A stretch of DNA of 64,000 nucleotides from Paracoccaceae bacterium (GCA_024236495.1 JACKKJ010000002.1:173501-237500), one strand, 5' to 3'. Numbered from the stretch's first letter, positions 51,952-60,730 are shown. The notes: generated by a model not told the origin, from the sequence alone. Numbers and translations: made by a program.

Positions 51952-52676
51952 CCCAGGAACGCCAGAACCTTGTCGATGCTGTCCGCGATCCTGCGTGGCG
52001 GCAGGCCCGGCCGGTCTACAAGGATCACCGGAACGCCAAGGTCACGCGCTGCGTCAAGCTTGGCGCGCGCGCCGGTGCCACCCGCGTTCTTGGCAACGAT
52101 CAGGTCGATGCGATGGTTCTTCAGAAGCACGCGGTCACCCGCCTCGTCAAACGGGCCGCGCGCGATAACGGCCGCAGCATCGGGCAGGGGAAGCGGGCCT
52201 TCGGGCGGATCGACAAGGCGAAGCAGGTAGTGATGCTGCGCCTTCGCGGCAAAGTCCCGCAGGTTCTGCTTGCCGATGGCCAGGAAGATGCGAACGGGTA
52301 CGTCAGGCAGGGCCACGACGGCGGCCGCGATATCAGGCACATGGGTCCAGCGATCCCCAGCGCCGGCAACCCATGGCGCGCGTTCGTAAGCACAATAGGG
52401 GATGCCCGCACTTCCGCAGGCGGCAACCGCGTTGCGGCTCATCTGCGCGGCGAAGGGGTGGGTCGCATCGACGACATGGGTTATGCTTTCATCCTTGAGA
52501 TAGCGGCCAAGCCCCTCAGCCCCGCCAAAGCCGCCGATCCGTGTCGGCAGCGGCTGGGCGACCGGCGCATCGGTGCGGCCGGCGTAGGAAAAAACCGCGT
52601 CGATCCCCAGCGCCGAAAGGCGGCGGGCAAGCTGGCTGGCTTCGGTCGTTCCGCCCAGAAGAAGGACGCGCGTCAT
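51927..52676 (-). CDS. cobK: Precorrin-6A reductase
   Basis: 249 residues. NADPH-dependent reduction of the macrocycle. VLLLGGTTEASQLARRLSA, THVVDATHPFAAQMSRNAV and VAKNAGGTGARAKLDAARDL are family motifs. It is the only gene of the second cob block on the minus strand: tail-to-tail with cobJ (25 bases shared) and head-to-head with cobL, the two start codons sharing a CATG. Promoters for both must lie inside the neighbouring gene. Confidence 0.94.
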   Translation of the reverse strand: MTRVLLLGGTTEASQLARRLSALGIDAVFSYAGRTDAPVAQPLPTRIGGFGGAEGLGRYLKDESITHVVDATHPFAAQMSRNAVAACGSAGIPYCAYERAPWVAGAGDRWTHVPDIAAAVVALPDVPVRIFLAIGKQNLRDFAAKAQHHYLLRLVDPPEGPLPLPDAAAVIARGPFDEAGDRVLLKNHRIDLIVAKNAGGTGARAKLDAARDLGVPVILVDRPGLPPRRIADSIDKVLAFLGHRADLGV

Positions 52677-53862
52677 GTCTGATCCCTGGCTCACGATCAT
52701 CGGGCTTGGCGAGGATGGCGCAGCGGGCCTGTCTTCGGCAAGCCGCGCGGCGCTTGCAGCGGCGGATATCATCTTCGGAGGGTCGCGTCACCTTGCGCTT
52801 GCCGGGGCAGGTGCGCGCGGGCGGGCCTGGCCTGTCCCATTCGACATCGCGCCGGTACTCGCTGAACGCGGGCGCCCCGTCGTCGTCCTCGCCTCGGGCG
52901 ATCCCTTCTGGCACGGCGCGGGCGGGTCGCTTTCGGCCCATCTTGCCCCCGGTGAATGGGTGTCGCACCCCGCTCCATCGACCTTTTCGCTGGCCGCATC
53001 CCGTCTGGGCTGGCGGATCGAGGAAACCGTCTGCCTTGGCCTGCACGCCGCGCCGTTCGAACGGCTTGTTCCGGTCCTGGGGCGCGGCGTTCGCGCGATC
53101 TGTCTTCTGCGTGACGGACCGGCAGTTCGCGGCCTTGCCGATTGGCTTTCGGCGCGCGGTTTCGGTCCGTCCGAACTCACTGTCCTGGAATCTCTGGGCG
53201 GACCCTCGGCGCGGGTCAGGCAGACCACCGCCGACACTTTCGATCTGGTCGATGCCAGCTATCCCGTCGCGGTCGCGATCGAAGCCAGGGGCGCGGCCGG
53301 ATTGCCGCGCGCTTCGGGACTGCCGGACGAACTGTTCGCATCGGACGGCGTGATGACCAAGCGTCCGGTGCGCGCCCTGACGCTGTCAGCACTTCAGCCA
53401 AGGGCCGGTGAGGTCTTGTGGGATCTGGGCGCGGGCTCAGGCTCTGTCGCCGCGGAATGGTGCCTGGCGGCGCCGGGGGCAACGGCGGACGCCGTGGAGG
53501 CGCGCGATGACAGGGTCGCTAACATTCAGGCCAATGCAGCGGCCTTCGGAATCGCGCACCGCCTTCGGGTAACGGGGGCGGACTGGCCCGGCGCGCTTGC
53601 GGCGCTGCCCCGCCCTGACGCCGTCTTTGTCGGGGGCGGGGCGACCCCGTCGGGAATCGAGGCTGTCTGGGGCCGCGTTCCCGCCGGAACCCGGATGGTC
53701 GTGAACGCCGTGACGATCGAGACCGAGGCGCTGTTGGCGGCCTGCCATGCCGAAAGGGGCGGCACGCTTCTGCGGATCGAACTGGCCAGCGCAGAGCCGC
53801 TTGGCCGGATGCGTGGATGGCTGCCCGTGCGGCCGGTCGTGCAATGGAGCGTCACGACATGA
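52675..53862 (+). CDS. cobL: Precorrin-6Y C5,15-methyltransferase (decarboxylating)
   Basis: 395 residues. Fusion of a CbiE-like N-terminal methyltransferase (LTIIGLGEDGAAGLSSASRA, VVVLASGDPFWHGAGGSL) and a CbiT-like C-terminal domain (LWDLGAGSGSVAAEWCLAAP, VFVGGGATPSGIEAVW). Methylates C5 and C15 and removes the ring C acetate carboxyl. ATG shares its first two bases with the cobK start region. Overlaps cobE by four bases. Confidence 0.94.
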   Translation: MSDPWLTIIGLGEDGAAGLSSASRAALAAADIIFGGSRHLALAGAGARGRAWPVPFDIAPVLAERGRPVVVLASGDPFWHGAGGSLSAHLAPGEWVSHPAPSTFSLAASRLGWRIEETVCLGLHAAPFERLVPVLGRGVRAICLLRDGPAVRGLADWLSARGFGPSELTVLESLGGPSARVRQTTADTFDLVDASYPVAVAIEARGAAGLPRASGLPDELFASDGVMTKRPVRALTLSALQPRAGEVLWDLGAGSGSVAAEWCLAAPGATADAVEARDDRVANIQANAAAFGIAHRLRVTGADWPGALAALPRPDAVFVGGGATPSGIEAVWGRVPAGTRMVVNAVTIETEALLAACHAERGGTLLRIELASAEPLGRMRGWLPVRPVVQWSVTT

Positions 53863-54221
53863 GGGTCGCGGGCGTGGGATTCCGGCAGGCGGCAACGGCG
53901 GCATCGCTGATCGACGCGGTGGCGCGTGCGGGCGGCGGCGCAGGTCTGCTGGCCACCGCGATGGAAAAGGCCGAAGCGCCCGCGCTGCGGGAGGCCGCCC
54001 TGAGGCTAGGGTTGGCGGTGCGGGCCATCGGGCCCGAGGATCTGGCGGCCCAGGCGGTTCCGACGCGGTCCGCGCGGGTTGCCGAACGCTTCGGGACGGG
54101 ATCGCTGGCGGAGGCGGCGGCGCTGGCCGCGGCAGGTCCTGGTGCGCGCCTTCTGGGGCCAAGAATAGTATCGGGCGATGGGCTGGCCACAGCCGCCATC
54201 GCAATCGGGAGAGACGAATGA
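53859..54221 (+). CDS. cobE: Cobalamin biosynthesis protein CobE
   Basis: 120 residues, matching the C-terminal domain of CbiG. VAGVGFRQAATAASLIDAVA, AAQAVPTRSARVAERFGTGS, LAEAAALAAAGPGARLLGPR. Exact role in the aerobic route is not settled; proposed binding of a corrin intermediate. Frame to 53817 is open but begins in cobL. Four-base overlaps with cobL and cobM. Confidence 0.9.
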   Translation: MRVAGVGFRQAATAASLIDAVARAGGGAGLLATAMEKAEAPALREAALRLGLAVRAIGPEDLAAQAVPTRSARVAERFGTGSLAEAAALAAAGPGARLLGPRIVSGDGLATAAIAIGRDE

Positions 54222-55003
54222 CCGTGCATTTCATCGGCGCCGGACCCGGCGCGCCAGACCTCTTGACCCTGCGTGGCCGTGACCTGATCGCGGCCTGCCC
54301 GGTCTGTCTTTACGCGGGTTCGCTTGTGCCGGAGGCGATCCTTTCGCACTGCCCGCCGGGCGCGAGGATCGTCAACACCGCGCCGCTGTCGCTGGACGAG
54401 ATCATGGCGGAGATCGCCGATGCACATGCCAGGGGGCAGGACGTGGCGCGGCTTCATTCCGGCGACCTGTCGGTCTGGTCCGCGATGGGCGAACAGTTGC
54501 GCCGTCTGCGTGATATGGGCATTCCCTATGACGTGACCCCGGGCGTGCCGTCGTTCGCGGCCGCCGCCGCGGCACTGGGCGCCGAACTGACGCTGCCGGG
54601 CGTCGTGCAATCGGTCGTGCTGACGCGAACCTCCGGGCGCGCGACGTCAATGCCGCCCGGCGAAACGCTAGAGAATTTCGCGCGCACCGGGGCGGTTCTC
54701 GCGATACATCTTTCGGTTCATGTGCTGGAACGGGTGGTCGCGGAACTGACCCCGCACTATGGTGCGGATTGCCCCGTCGCGGTGATATGGCGCGCCAGCT
54801 GGCCTGACCAGCGGATCGTCCGTGCGACCCTTGCAACGCTGGAAACCGCGGTCGGCGCCGAGATGGAGCGCACCGCGCTCATCTTTGTCGGGCACTCGAT
54901 CGGCGCGGAGGAGTTTGACGAAAGCCGCCTTTACGCGGGCGACTACGACCGCCGCTATCGTCCTGTCGGAACCCATCCCCGGTTCCCCGGCACGGGGTCA
55001 TGA
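54218..55003 (+). CDS. cobM: Precorrin-4 C11-methyltransferase
   Basis: 261 residues. VHFIGAGPGAPDLLTLRGRD, CLYAGSLVPEAIL, VARLHSGDLSVWSAMGEQLR, YDVTPGVPSFAAAAAALGAE and TLPGVVQSVVLTRTSGR-like motif. SAM-dependent, C11 position. ATG at 54218 overlaps the cobE stop; the stop at 55001-55003 overlaps a short open frame. Confidence 0.95.
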   Translation: MTVHFIGAGPGAPDLLTLRGRDLIAACPVCLYAGSLVPEAILSHCPPGARIVNTAPLSLDEIMAEIADAHARGQDVARLHSGDLSVWSAMGEQLRRLRDMGIPYDVTPGVPSFAAAAAALGAELTLPGVVQSVVLTRTSGRATSMPPGETLENFARTGAVLAIHLSVHVLERVVAELTPHYGADCPVAVIWRASWPDQRIVRATLATLETAVGAEMERTALIFVGHSIGAEEFDESRLYAGDYDRRYRPVGTHPRFPGTGS

Positions 55004-55104
55004 GTGGCGATGATGCAAGAAGCGGTCCGTACATCGGTGGGTTGCCCCGGCGCCGGGCATGGCAAGTCGAGAACGGGGGCAAAGGGTGCTGCCTGACGGG
55101 TTGA
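55000..55104 (+). CDS. Possible 34-residue peptide between cobM and cobB
   Basis: MSGDDARSGPYIGGLPRRRA begins in the cobM stop (ATGA) and ends at TGA 55102-55104, inside cobB if that starts at 55086. No family, no clear ribosome-binding site of its own. The tight overlap is like the other junctions of this operon, and translation through it would carry ribosomes to cobB. It may equally be only a spacer with an accidental frame. Confidence 0.3.
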   Translation: MSGDDARSGPYIGGLPRRRAWQVENGGKGCCLTG

Positions 55105-56396
55105 TCATTTCCGCACCGGCCTCCGGAACCGGAAAGACCACGGTGATGCTGGGGCTACTGGGCGCGTATCGCGGCCGGGGGCTGACGGTTCAGCCGTTCA
55201 AGTCCGGGCCGGACTATATCGACCCCGCCTTTCACCGGGCAGCGTCGGGGCGGCATTCGGTGAACCTCGACACCTGGGCGATGGGCGCGGACAGGATCGC
55301 GGGGCTGGCTGGCGCTGCGTCCGGCTCGGACCTGATCCTTGCCGAGGGCTCGATGGGGCTTTTTGACGGGGTTGCCTGGGCCGGGGCGTCGGGAACAGGC
55401 GCATCAGCCGATCTTTCGGCCATGACCGGCTGGCCGGTGGTGCTGGTTCTGGACGTGTCGGGGCAGGCACAGTCGGCGGCGGCGGTGGCGCTGGGGTTCG
55501 CTCGGATGCGTCCGGATGTAACCGTGGCGGGCGTCGTGTTGAACCGCGTCGCATCCCCCCGTCACGAGGCCCTGGTTCGTGTCGGGATGGAAGCGGCAGG
55601 CGTCAGGGTGTTTGGCGCGCTGCCCCGCCGCCCCTCGATCGAAATGCCGGAACGGCACCTGGGCCTTGTTCAGGCCGAGGAGACGCCCGAACTGGATCGC
55701 ATCATCGCGGACGCGGCAGATTTCGTGGCCGGCCATCTTGATCTTGACGCCCTGCGCGACGCCGCGCGTCCGACGCGGATGGCGCTGGGCGCACCGGCGA
55801 CCGCGACGCCACCGGGACAACGGATCGCGCTGGCGCGCGATGCGGCGTTTTCCTTCGTCTACCCACATCTTCTGGACGGCTGGCGACGCGCCGGGGCGGA
55901 GATCCTGCCGTTTTCACCGCTCGCCGACGAGGCACCTTCGGACGATGCCGACTGCTGCTGGCTGCCGGGCGGCTATCCGGAGCTGCATGGCGGCGCGCTT
56001 GCGGCGGCGACGACCTTTCGCGACGGCCTGCGCCGGTTTGCCGGAACGCGGCCCGTTCACGGCGAATGCGGAGGTTACATGGCGATGGGCGCGGCGATCG
56101 TCGACAAGGCGGGAACCCGGCACGAAATGGCGGGGCTTCTGGGGCTTGTCACCTCGTTCGAGAAACGTCGGATGCATCTGGGCTACCGGCTGGCGCGTCT
56201 GGCAGCGCCGATCCCGGGCCAGTCTGCCGGTGCCTTGTTGCGCGGCCATGAATTTCACTACTCGACGATCCTCGAACAGCCCGATATTGCGCTGGCCGAC
56301 GTCGTGGATGCGAACGGTGACGCGGTTCCGGAAACCGGATCGCGCCGGGGCTTCGCGACAGGAACGTTCTTTCACCTGATCGCGGAGGCCGCATGA
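55086..56396 (+). CDS. cobB: Hydrogenobyrinic acid a,c-diamide synthase
   Basis: 436 residues from GTG. ATP- and glutamine-dependent amidation of the a and c carboxylates. P-loop LIISAPASGTGKTTVMLGLL, FKSGPDYIDPAFHRAASGR, EGSMGLFDG; glutaminase domain with Cys in VHGECGGYMAMG and HEFHYS near the end. GTG (55086) is preceded by CGGGGGC; the ATG at 55059 is an alternative that adds nine residues. Overlaps cobA by four bases. Confidence 0.94.
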   Translation: MLPDGLIISAPASGTGKTTVMLGLLGAYRGRGLTVQPFKSGPDYIDPAFHRAASGRHSVNLDTWAMGADRIAGLAGAASGSDLILAEGSMGLFDGVAWAGASGTGASADLSAMTGWPVVLVLDVSGQAQSAAAVALGFARMRPDVTVAGVVLNRVASPRHEALVRVGMEAAGVRVFGALPRRPSIEMPERHLGLVQAEETPELDRIIADAADFVAGHLDLDALRDAARPTRMALGAPATATPPGQRIALARDAAFSFVYPHLLDGWRRAGAEILPFSPLADEAPSDDADCCWLPGGYPELHGGALAAATTFRDGLRRFAGTRPVHGECGGYMAMGAAIVDKAGTRHEMAGLLGLVTSFEKRRMHLGYRLARLAAPIPGQSAGALLRGHEFHYSTILEQPDIALADVVDANGDAVPETGSRRGFATGTFFHLIAEAA

Positions 56397-57115
56397 AGGG
56401 TTTCGTCAGTTTCGTCTCTTCCGGGCCGGGTGACCCGGAGCTCTTGACCCTGAAGGCCGTCGATCGCCTGAAGGCGGCAGATGCCGTTCTTTTCGACGAC
56501 CTGTCGTCCGGGCCGATCCTGGCCCATGCGCGCGACGGCGCGGATATGGTGGGGGTCGGGAAACGGGCCGGCCGCGCATCGCCCAAACAGGACCACGTCA
56601 GCCGCCTGCTGGTCGACTACGCATCGACCGGCGCGCGCGTCGTGCGCCTGAAGTCCGGCGACTGTGGCCTTTTCGGCCGGCTCGAGGAGGAGATCACGGC
56701 CTGCCGGGAGGCAGGTATCGGCTACGAGATCATTCCCGGCGTGACCTCCGCCATGGCGGCGGCGGCGGCGGCCGGCATTCCACTGACACGTCGGCTGACC
56801 GCGCGGCGCGTGCAGTTCGTGACGGGGCACGACGTGACCGGCGCGCTGCCCGACGACCTGAACCTTGCCGCCCTGGCCGATCCGACGGCGACGACGGTCG
56901 TCTTCATGGGCAAACGCACCTTTGCGGAACTGGCAAGGCGGCTGACCGTTGCAGGCATGTCGCCGGACACCCCCGCGCTTCTGGCCGAAAGCGTTTCGAC
57001 CCCGGCGCAGAAACTGGTGCGCGGCACCATCGCGACGATGGAGCGGCTGATTGCGGACGAGGGGTCGGACGGACCCGCGCTGATCCTTCTGGGTCCGCTG
57101 GCGGATGGCAACTGA
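56393..57115 (+). CDS. cobA: Uroporphyrinogen-III C-methyltransferase
   Basis: 240 residues. SUMT domain alone, not the CysG fusion; makes precorrin-2. VSFVSSGPGDPELLTLKAVD, VGVGKRAGRASPKQD, VVRLKSGDCGLFGRLEEEI and YEIIPGVTSAMAAAAAAGIP. Placed late in the operon although it is the first committed step. Also needed for siroheme. Confidence 0.94.
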   Translation: MKGFVSFVSSGPGDPELLTLKAVDRLKAADAVLFDDLSSGPILAHARDGADMVGVGKRAGRASPKQDHVSRLLVDYASTGARVVRLKSGDCGLFGRLEEEITACREAGIGYEIIPGVTSAMAAAAAAGIPLTRRLTARRVQFVTGHDVTGALPDDLNLAALADPTATTVVFMGKRTFAELARRLTVAGMSPDTPALLAESVSTPAQKLVRGTIATMERLIADEGSDGPALILLGPLADGN

Positions 57116-57132
57116 ACGGAAACGGCCCGAAC

Positions 57133-57882
57133 ATGATCGAACTTCTGCTTGTCGGCATCGGGACGGGGAACCCTGACCACCTTACGCTTGAGGCGATCAA
57201 GACACTGAACACCGCCGACCTTGTCATGATCCCGCGCAAGGGCGCCTCGAAGGCCGACCTTGCCGAATTGCGGCGCGTCATCTGCATGGACGTGGTGACC
57301 AACCCCGAAACCCGCGTCGTCGAGTTCGATCTGCCGGTGCGCGATGCCGCGAACCCGAGCTACAGGGGCGGCGTCGACGACTGGCATGACGCCATCGCAA
57401 CGGTCTGGGAAACGACGATCCGTAGTGAATGCGGCACCGCCGGGCGGGTCGCGTTGCTGGTCTGGGGTGATCCCTCGCTTTACGACAGCACCCTGCGGAT
57501 CGCGGGGCGGGTCGGACGCGGGCTTGCCGTCACGGTCACGGTGATACCGGGCATCACGTCATTGCAGGCCCTGACCGCCGCCCACGCCATTCCGATCAAC
57601 GAGATCGGGGCCCCCTTCCTTGTCACCACCGGCCGACAACTGCGCGAAGGCGGCTGGCCGCCCGGGATCGACACGCTGGCGATCATGCTTGACGGGGAAT
57701 GTTCCTTCCGGTCGGTCGCGCCTGAGGGGGTGTCGATCTGGTGGGGCGCCTATGTGGGCATGAAGGAACAGATCATCCTGTCGGGCCCTCTGGACAAGAT
57801 GGCGGACCGGATCTTCGCCACCCGCGCCGCTGCGCGCGATGCACATGGCTGGATCATGGATATCTACATACTACGGCGCTAG
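57133..57882 (+). CDS. cobF: Precorrin-6A synthase (deacetylating)
   Basis: 249 residues. Methylates C1 with loss of the C20 acetyl. LLVGIGTGNPDHLTLEAIKT, ADLVMIPRKGASKADLAEL, VALLVWGDPSLYDSTLRIA and TVIPGITSLQALTAAHAIPI. Last gene of the block, 17 bases after cobA. No terminator: only eleven bases separate it from the convergent LacI gene. Confidence 0.95.
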   Translation: MIELLLVGIGTGNPDHLTLEAIKTLNTADLVMIPRKGASKADLAELRRVICMDVVTNPETRVVEFDLPVRDAANPSYRGGVDDWHDAIATVWETTIRSECGTAGRVALLVWGDPSLYDSTLRIAGRVGRGLAVTVTVIPGITSLQALTAAHAIPINEIGAPFLVTTGRQLREGGWPPGIDTLAIMLDGECSFRSVAPEGVSIWWGAYVGMKEQIILSGPLDKMADRIFATRAAARDAHGWIMDIYILRR

Positions 57883-57893
57883 CAGCCGATGGT

Positions 57894-58928
57894 TCAGGCG
57901 CGTCGGATCGTGTCGCCGGGCTCCAGCACCGGTGTGAGTTCGATGCGTTCGCCCCCGATGACTCCGCTTTCGCTATGCCCTGCGATGATGGCCGCGGCGC
58001 GGCGGCCGATCTCCCTCCGGCAGGCGTCCATCGTGGCAAGACGCCGCGGCAACCCCTCGAGCAGTTCGACACCGTTGAACCCGGCAAGGCCAAGCCGTCC
58101 CGGCACGTCGATCCCGTGGTCGAGGCAGTAAAGCAGCCCGCCCGCCCCGATCATGTCGTTTGAATAATACAGAAAATCGACATCGGGGCTGCGGCTCAGG
58201 ATCGCCTCGGTCATCTCGCGCCCCTTGAGAAGGGCTGAACCGCCCGAGTAGAACTCCCGGTCGGCAAGTTCGATCCCCGCCTCGGCAAGCCCCGCCTCGA
58301 ACCCCTCAAGGCGCTTCCGCGCCCGGTGATCGTCGGGCATCTTGGTGCCCAGGAACGCGATCTTGCGGTATCCGGCCTTGACGATCGCCCGGGCCATTTC
58401 CAGCCCCGCCCTGCGGTGGGAGATCCCGACGACCGAATCGACGAATGGCCCGTCGACATCCATGATCTCGACGATCGGGATGCCGGAGTTTTCCAGCATC
58501 GCGCGCGCGGAGGGGGTGTGTTCAAGCCCCGCGATGATGACGCCCGACGGGCGCCATGACAGCATCTCGTAAAGGACAAGTTCTTCCCGCTCTGCCGAAT
58601 AGTTGGTGACACCAAACACCGGCTGTAGCCCGGTTTCCTCAAGCTCTTCGGAGATTCCGCCCAGCACTTCGGGAAAGACCAGATTTGAAAGCGACGGAAT
58701 GATGACCGCGACAAGGTTCACCCGCTGCGAGGCCAGGGCACCCGCGATCTTGTTGGGCACATAGCCAAGGCGCTTTGCGGCCTCCAGCACACGTTCGCGC
58801 GTTGCATCGGACACGTCGCCGCGGTTGCGCAGGACCCGGCTGACCGTCATCTCTGACACACCGGAGGCTTCCGACACATCGCGCAGGGTCAGGGGCCGTC
58901 GCTGTTCGGTGGATGTGTTGCCGCTCAC
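57894..58928 (-). CDS. LacI-family transcriptional regulator (GntR/gluconate-repressor type)
   Basis: 344 residues from GTG with GAGGGGC upstream. LacI helix-turn-helix TLRDVSEASGVSEMTVSRVL (about 15-34) and hinge GYVPNKIAGALASQR are followed by a periplasmic-binding-like sugar domain (about 65-340: VAVIIPSLSNLVFPEVLGGI, LAGFNGVELLEGLPRRLATM). Similarity is to gluconate-type LacI repressors; in Rhodobacter the related CceR controls central carbon metabolism, but orthology is not shown here. The palindrome at 58963 is a candidate self-operator. ATG further upstream (58994) would place it across that operator. Confidence 0.88.
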   Translation of the reverse strand: MSGNTSTEQRRPLTLRDVSEASGVSEMTVSRVLRNRGDVSDATRERVLEAAKRLGYVPNKIAGALASQRVNLVAVIIPSLSNLVFPEVLGGISEELEETGLQPVFGVTNYSAEREELVLYEMLSWRPSGVIIAGLEHTPSARAMLENSGIPIVEIMDVDGPFVDSVVGISHRRAGLEMARAIVKAGYRKIAFLGTKMPDDHRARKRLEGFEAGLAEAGIELADREFYSGGSALLKGREMTEAILSRSPDVDFLYYSNDMIGAGGLLYCLDHGIDVPGRLGLAGFNGVELLEGLPRRLATMDACRREIGRRAAAIIAGHSESGVIGGERIELTPVLEPGDTIRRA

Positions 58929-58962
58929 GATTGCCCCTCGCCTTTTTGCCGCCTCATCCCTG

Positions 58963-58974
58963 ATTAGCGCCAAT
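58963..58974. promoter_or_regulatory. Palindromic operator-like site before the LacI-type gene
   Basis: ATTAGCGCCAAT is an imperfect palindrome (reverse complement ATTGGCGCTAAT) 35 bases before the GTG. Its GCGCTAA core recurs twice before pckA. Confidence 0.45.
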
Positions 58975-58998
58975 GAAGCGAACTCTGCAAGCAAACCC

Positions 58999-59934
58999 TC
59001 AGCTGCGGCCGTCCGTGGCGGCCCTTTCGGTGAAGACCTGCGCCATCGCGAAGAACAGCATGGCGGCCGTCAGTTCCAGAAACTCCTCCACCGAGTTCGC
59101 GGCGCGGATGATAAGCCCCTGCGCCTCAAGAAAGGCAAAGGTCGCCCCGTCGCGCGCAAAGACAGCCAGTGCGAGGATCGCGTTTACACCGTCCTCGACG
59201 GCCCAGTCGAAACTGTCAAGCATCATGGCAGCCATGAAGACAAGGCAGGCGGCGCAGAAAAGATAGACGGAACGTTCATGGCGTGGCGTCACGCCGAAAC
59301 GCGGAAAGCGTTTGAGGATCCGTAGGCCGAAAAAGGCCACGACAGACCCGACGATGCCAAGAAGGGCCACGAAAAGCGTGGTCAGATCCTGGGTATCGAC
59401 ATGCATGACCTGCCGTTCGGTGGTCGAGATCAGATCCCCTGCCCCTTCATGCAGTTCCAGCACCTCGTCCACTGCGGCCAGCGTGAAAAGCACGGCGAAA
59501 CCGATGCCGACCACCCGGTCGAACAAAAGCCGCCCCGCGCGCAAGGACGCGGGAACAAGGACCAAGCTGGCCGCCAGAAGGAAGCCCGACGTGAAATAGC
59601 GGATGATGTTTTCTTCCTGGCTGATCGCGTTGACCGGGTCGAGCGCCGAAAGCCCGAAGCCCGCGGCAAGCACCGCCAATGCCCCCCGCAGCCAGCGAGG
59701 GCGTGTTCGATCAAAGACAAGCGCCTTGTTCTTCCAGCAGATGAACAGTCCCGCCGCGACCAGAGAACAGACGAACAAGCGCGCAAATACCTCGGCGTAG
59801 TAGTCGAAGTCGTCGTTGCCACGCGCGGTCATCCCAGACCACATGATGAGCGTTCCTGCATAGGCAAGGACGAGGGAGAAGAACACCGCAGCAACCGTCG
59901 CGGGAATTGGAGGGACCGCATGTCTTCTTTTCAA
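58999..59934 (-). CDS. Polytopic membrane protein of unknown function
   Basis: 311 residues with about seven or eight hydrophobic helices (for example AAVFFSLVLAYAGTLIMW, LFVCSLVAAGLFICW, VGIGFAVLFTLAAVD, LLGIVGSVVAFFGLRIL). A conserved-looking acidic patch AVDEVLELHEGAGDLI sits between helices. No family recognised. It starts about 28 bases after the sulfotransferase-like gene on the same strand, so the two are probably co-transcribed. Confidence 0.7.
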   Translation of the reverse strand: MKRRHAVPPIPATVAAVFFSLVLAYAGTLIMWSGMTARGNDDFDYYAEVFARLFVCSLVAAGLFICWKNKALVFDRTRPRWLRGALAVLAAGFGLSALDPVNAISQEENIIRYFTSGFLLAASLVLVPASLRAGRLLFDRVVGIGFAVLFTLAAVDEVLELHEGAGDLISTTERQVMHVDTQDLTTLFVALLGIVGSVVAFFGLRILKRFPRFGVTPRHERSVYLFCAACLVFMAAMMLDSFDWAVEDGVNAILALAVFARDGATFAFLEAQGLIIRAANSVEEFLELTAAMLFFAMAQVFTERAATDGRS

Positions 59935-59962
59935 ACCGGGACTCCTTCACAGGTGGCCGTGG

Positions 59963-60730
59963 TCAGGCAGATCGTTCGACGTGCTCAGAATAGCGGAAAC
60001 CGAGTTTCTCTTCGAGGTCATAGTCGAGATTGGCGAGTATGAACGCGCGATCTTCGGGCGAGATCTCCGTCGGTCGTCTTTCCGGTGTCGCGGCGAAGCG
60101 GTTCCATTCCCAACCGAAGTGCCCCTCAGGGACACGTACCTCGTGCGGCGCCTCAAGGTTGTGAAGCCGCGCGACATCGCGGACCACCCCCACGGGATCA
60201 GCGACGATTCGATCATGGGGCCAATGCACAACCTTGATCCCCCGTGCAGAGAGGCCAAGAAGCGCCTCGGCCTTCCACTTGCGCAATTCCAGAAGGTTCC
60301 GGGGCGGCTGGCCGGTGATCGGGTGGCGGTCCTGCTGCAGGATCTGATGATTGGCGGGATCGTCCGCAGCAAGCTGAAACCGCTCGTCAACGGTCGAATG
60401 CCATTCGGCCCTGATGAACTCCGAAAACGTCAGCGCGGCGACGACCGGAACAGCGTGCCAGGGCTTGTCGTACATGCTTTTCAGCCATCCGAACACTTCC
60501 CTGTAGACGACGACATAGACCGTATCCGGCGCGGCCGCCAGGAAAGCTGGAAACCCATGCTTCCAGCCAAAGGAGTGACCCTCATGGACCGGCAGGTTCT
60601 CTAGCAGCAGGGCCTCGGTGAAATTCGTGCCCGAACAGCGTTCTCCCAGCACCTGGACCTTTGGAACCCGCCTGTGACGATACTCGCCAAGGGCCGACTT
60701 GATCTTTCTAAGCGTGTACGAACTCCACAC
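59963..60730 (-). CDS. Sulfotransferase-like protein
   Basis: 255 residues from GTG (60730); an upstream ATG at 60823 would add 31. VQVLGERCSGTNFTEALLLE contains a PAPS-type phosphate loop, and DTVYVVVYREVFGWLKSMYD resembles the 3'-phosphate-binding strand. HWPHDRIVADPVGVVRDVAR also fits. The family is a P-loop sulfotransferase superfamily call, weaker than for the Stf0 gene. The start is uncertain; GGGGAG and AAGAAGG lie before the GTG. Acceptor unknown. Confidence 0.65.
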   Translation of the reverse strand: MWSSYTLRKIKSALGEYRHRRVPKVQVLGERCSGTNFTEALLLENLPVHEGHSFGWKHGFPAFLAAAPDTVYVVVYREVFGWLKSMYDKPWHAVPVVAALTFSEFIRAEWHSTVDERFQLAADDPANHQILQQDRHPITGQPPRNLLELRKWKAEALLGLSARGIKVVHWPHDRIVADPVGVVRDVARLHNLEAPHEVRVPEGHFGWEWNRFAATPERRPTEISPEDRAFILANLDYDLEEKLGFRYSEHVERSA

